64,000 bases of DNA from Flexivirga caeni (lineage in GTDB: Bacteria; Actinomycetota; Actinomycetes; Actinomycetales; Dermatophilaceae): NCBI RefSeq assembly GCF_003724155.1, contig NZ_RJJQ01000004.1:124001-188000 (forward strand). Direction: 5' to 3'. This document shows, piece by piece, positions 62,484-64,000 of this stretch (the first letter of the stretch is position 1; the number at the start of each line of letters is the position of its first letter). Under the pieces are notes generated by a model. It ran no database searches. It was given only the letters and a program-made list of their open reading frames with translations, and was not told the DNA's origin. A program made the position numbers and the translations under genes.

Positions 62484-64000
62484 ATGCGAGTAATGGCCCA
62501 ACTGTCGATGGTGATGAACCTCGACAAGTGCATCGGCTGCCACACCTGTTCGGTGACCTGCAAGCAGGCATGGACCAACCGGGCGGGCACGGAGTACGTG
62601 TGGTTCAACAACGTCGAGACCCGGCCCGGGCTCGGCTACCCCCGGACCTGGCAGGACCAGGACCGGTGGAGGGGTGGCTGGAAGCGATCGTCCGGCGGGC
62701 GGCTGACGCTGCGTTCGGGCAACCGCTTGTGGAAGCTGGCGAACATCTTCAGCAATCCGAAGCTGCCGAGCATTCAGGATTACTACGAGCCGTGGACCTA
62801 CGACTACGAGACGCTGCTCGACTCACCGGTCACCAAGAACTATCCGGTCGCCCGCCCCTACTCGCTGCTGTCCGGCAAGCCGATGAACGTCGAATGGTCC
62901 GGCAACTGGGACGACGACCTCGCGGGCGGACGTGAACACGCCGTCAAGGACCCGATGCTCAAGGGCATCGAGGACAAGGTGAAGTTCGAGTTCGAACAGA
63001 CCTTCATGTTCTACCTGCCGCGCATCTGCGAGCATTGCCTCAATCCCGCGTGTGCGGCCTCTTGCCCCAGTGGCGCCATCTACAAGCGCACCGAGGACGG
63101 AATAGTCCTGGTCGATCAGGACCGCTGCCGCGGCTGGCGCATGTGCATCAGCGGATGCCCTTACAAGAAGGTCTATTTCAACCATAAGACCGGCAAGGCC
63201 GAGAAGTGCACGTTCTGCTACCCGCGGGTCGAGGTCGGGATCCCGACGGTGTGCGCCGAGACCTGTGTGGGCCGGCTGCGCTACATCGGGGTCATGCTGT
63301 ACGACGCGGACCGTGTCCTCGAAGCGGCCTCCGTGGAGAACGACCAGGATCTGTACGAGGCTCAACTCGGCTGCTTTCTGGACCCGTTCGACCCGCAGGT
63401 GCAACGCGCCGCGGAGAGCGCCGGCATACCTGGCGACTGGATCACGGCCGCGCAGCGCTCACCCGTCCGCCGGTTGATCACCGACTACCGGGTCGCGTTG
63501 CCGCTGCATCCGGAGTTCCGGACCATGCCGATGGTCTGGTACATCCCGCCACTGTCACCGGTGGTCGACGTCATCAAGGACACCGGGTACGACGCCGAGG
63601 ACCGGCACAACCTCTTCGCCGCGATCGACGCGCTGCGGATCCCCGTCGAGTACCTCGCGAACCTCTTCACCGCCGGCGATGTCGCCACCGTCGAACGGGT
63701 GCTGCGGAAGATGGCCGCGATGCGATCATTCATGCGCGACGTCAATCTCGGTGGCGACCCCGACGAGGAGATCGCCGCCTCGGTCGGGATGAGCGCCGAA
63801 GACATGTACGAGATGTTCCGGCTGCTGGCAATCGCGAAGTATGACGAGCGCTACGTCATACCGACCGCGCACGCCGAACAGGCCCATGGGCTGGAGGAAT
63901 TGGCGACGGAGTGCGCAGTCAGCGGCTACGACGATCTCGGGTCGTCCGCAGCTCCGTTCGGCGAAGGCTCCGGGCCCGGTGCGCTGACACCTGTGGCCGT
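62484..64000 (+). CDS. narH: Respiratory nitrate reductase beta subunit (partial, 3' cut by window)
   Basis: About 505 residues are present and the frame is still open at the window end; a short C-terminal piece is missing. Four Cys groups bind iron-sulfur clusters: Cys16/19/22/26 (KCIGCHTCSVTCKQ), then RICEHCLNPACAASCPSGA, CRGWRMCISGCPYKK (Trp replacing one Cys, which gives the [3Fe-4S] cluster) and KCTFCYPR...CAETC. It passes electrons from NarI to NarG. narJ and narI would be expected beyond the edge. Confidence 0.96.
   Translation, partial: MRVMAQLSMVMNLDKCIGCHTCSVTCKQAWTNRAGTEYVWFNNVETRPGLGYPRTWQDQDRWRGGWKRSSGGRLTLRSGNRLWKLANIFSNPKLPSIQDYYEPWTYDYETLLDSPVTKNYPVARPYSLLSGKPMNVEWSGNWDDDLAGGREHAVKDPMLKGIEDKVKFEFEQTFMFYLPRICEHCLNPACAASCPSGAIYKRTEDGIVLVDQDRCRGWRMCISGCPYKKVYFNHKTGKAEKCTFCYPRVEVGIPTVCAETCVGRLRYIGVMLYDADRVLEAASVENDQDLYEAQLGCFLDPFDPQVQRAAESAGIPGDWITAAQRSPVRRLITDYRVALPLHPEFRTMPMVWYIPPLSPVVDVIKDTGYDAEDRHNLFAAIDALRIPVEYLANLFTAGDVATVERVLRKMAAMRSFMRDVNLGGDPDEEIAASVGMSAEDMYEMFRLLAIAKYDERYVIPTAHAEQAHGLEELATECAVSGYDDLGSSAAPFGEGSGPGALTPVA

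Overview
The window is one high-GC chromosomal segment with short intergenic gaps, ATGA start/stop overlaps and many GTG starts. It looks like an actinomycete of the Micrococcales (Dermacoccaceae or Intrasporangiaceae type); this is inferred from gene content and order, not from a marker gene. Signature actinobacterial items are an IdeR/DtxR iron box, a resuscitation-promoting factor, a RelZ-like protein, a SepX/GlpR divisome protein beside a gephyrin-like MoeA, an encapsulin/DyP pair and a NarKGH nitrate system.

Layout. 1-8.3 kb: dienelactone hydrolase, DUF6295, a Thr-rich membrane protein, a DUF429-RelA/SpoT fusion, an SRPBCC protein, a large secreted subtilase-clan protease and a phosphoesterase. 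8.5-15 kb: methyltransferase, DUF222-HNH endonuclease, PadR with an MFS exporter, tRNA-Arg(CCU), a YbaK deacylase and an iron-regulated siderophore-interacting protein. 15-20.9 kb: AI-2E exporter, a 1293-residue SF1 helicase with a C-terminal nuclease-like domain, and a small basic/acidic protein. 21-31 kb: a conserved core block (mscL, SAF protein, mtnP, FmdB, K+/H+ antiporter, 5-FCL, galU, moeA/glp, moaC, moaB, GNAT, sepX) ending at tRNA-Ala(CGC). 31-35.9 kb: an accessory, partly decayed stretch with a drug exporter and MarR, an IS110 remnant, a nucleotidyltransferase and a broken cytosine methyltransferase. 35.9-42.8 kb: organic anion permease, MerR-ABC efflux operon, DyP peroxidase and encapsulin. 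42.9-46.9 kb: two PH-domain membrane proteins separated by two broken genes and a two-lobed aspartic protease. 47-56.5 kb: protein mannosyltransferase, rsmI, DUF2079 protein, a TetR-controlled membrane protein, metG and tatD. 56.5-64 kb: an Rpf lipoprotein, then narK-narG-narH, cut by the window edge.

How parts work together. Molybdenum cofactor genes (moeA, moaC, moaB) could supply the Mo-bis-MGD nitrate reductase at the right end. The MoeA copy may instead, or also, be the gephyrin-like divisome protein Glp, because its operon ends in sepX/glpR. DyP carries a C-terminal encapsulin-loading tail and sits 3 bp before the shell gene. Four regulators (PadR, MarR, MerR, TetR) each sit beside the exporter or membrane protein they probably control, and three of them have visible palindromic operators.

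The most unusual signals are: a recurrent class of intergenic elements built from short words (core near CCGAGYGRC) repeated directly and then in inverted order, mostly just behind stop codons; the protease whose active-site residues look sedolisin-like; the RelZ-like protein with Gln in place of the expected catalytic Glu; and the tandem DTG aspartic protease.
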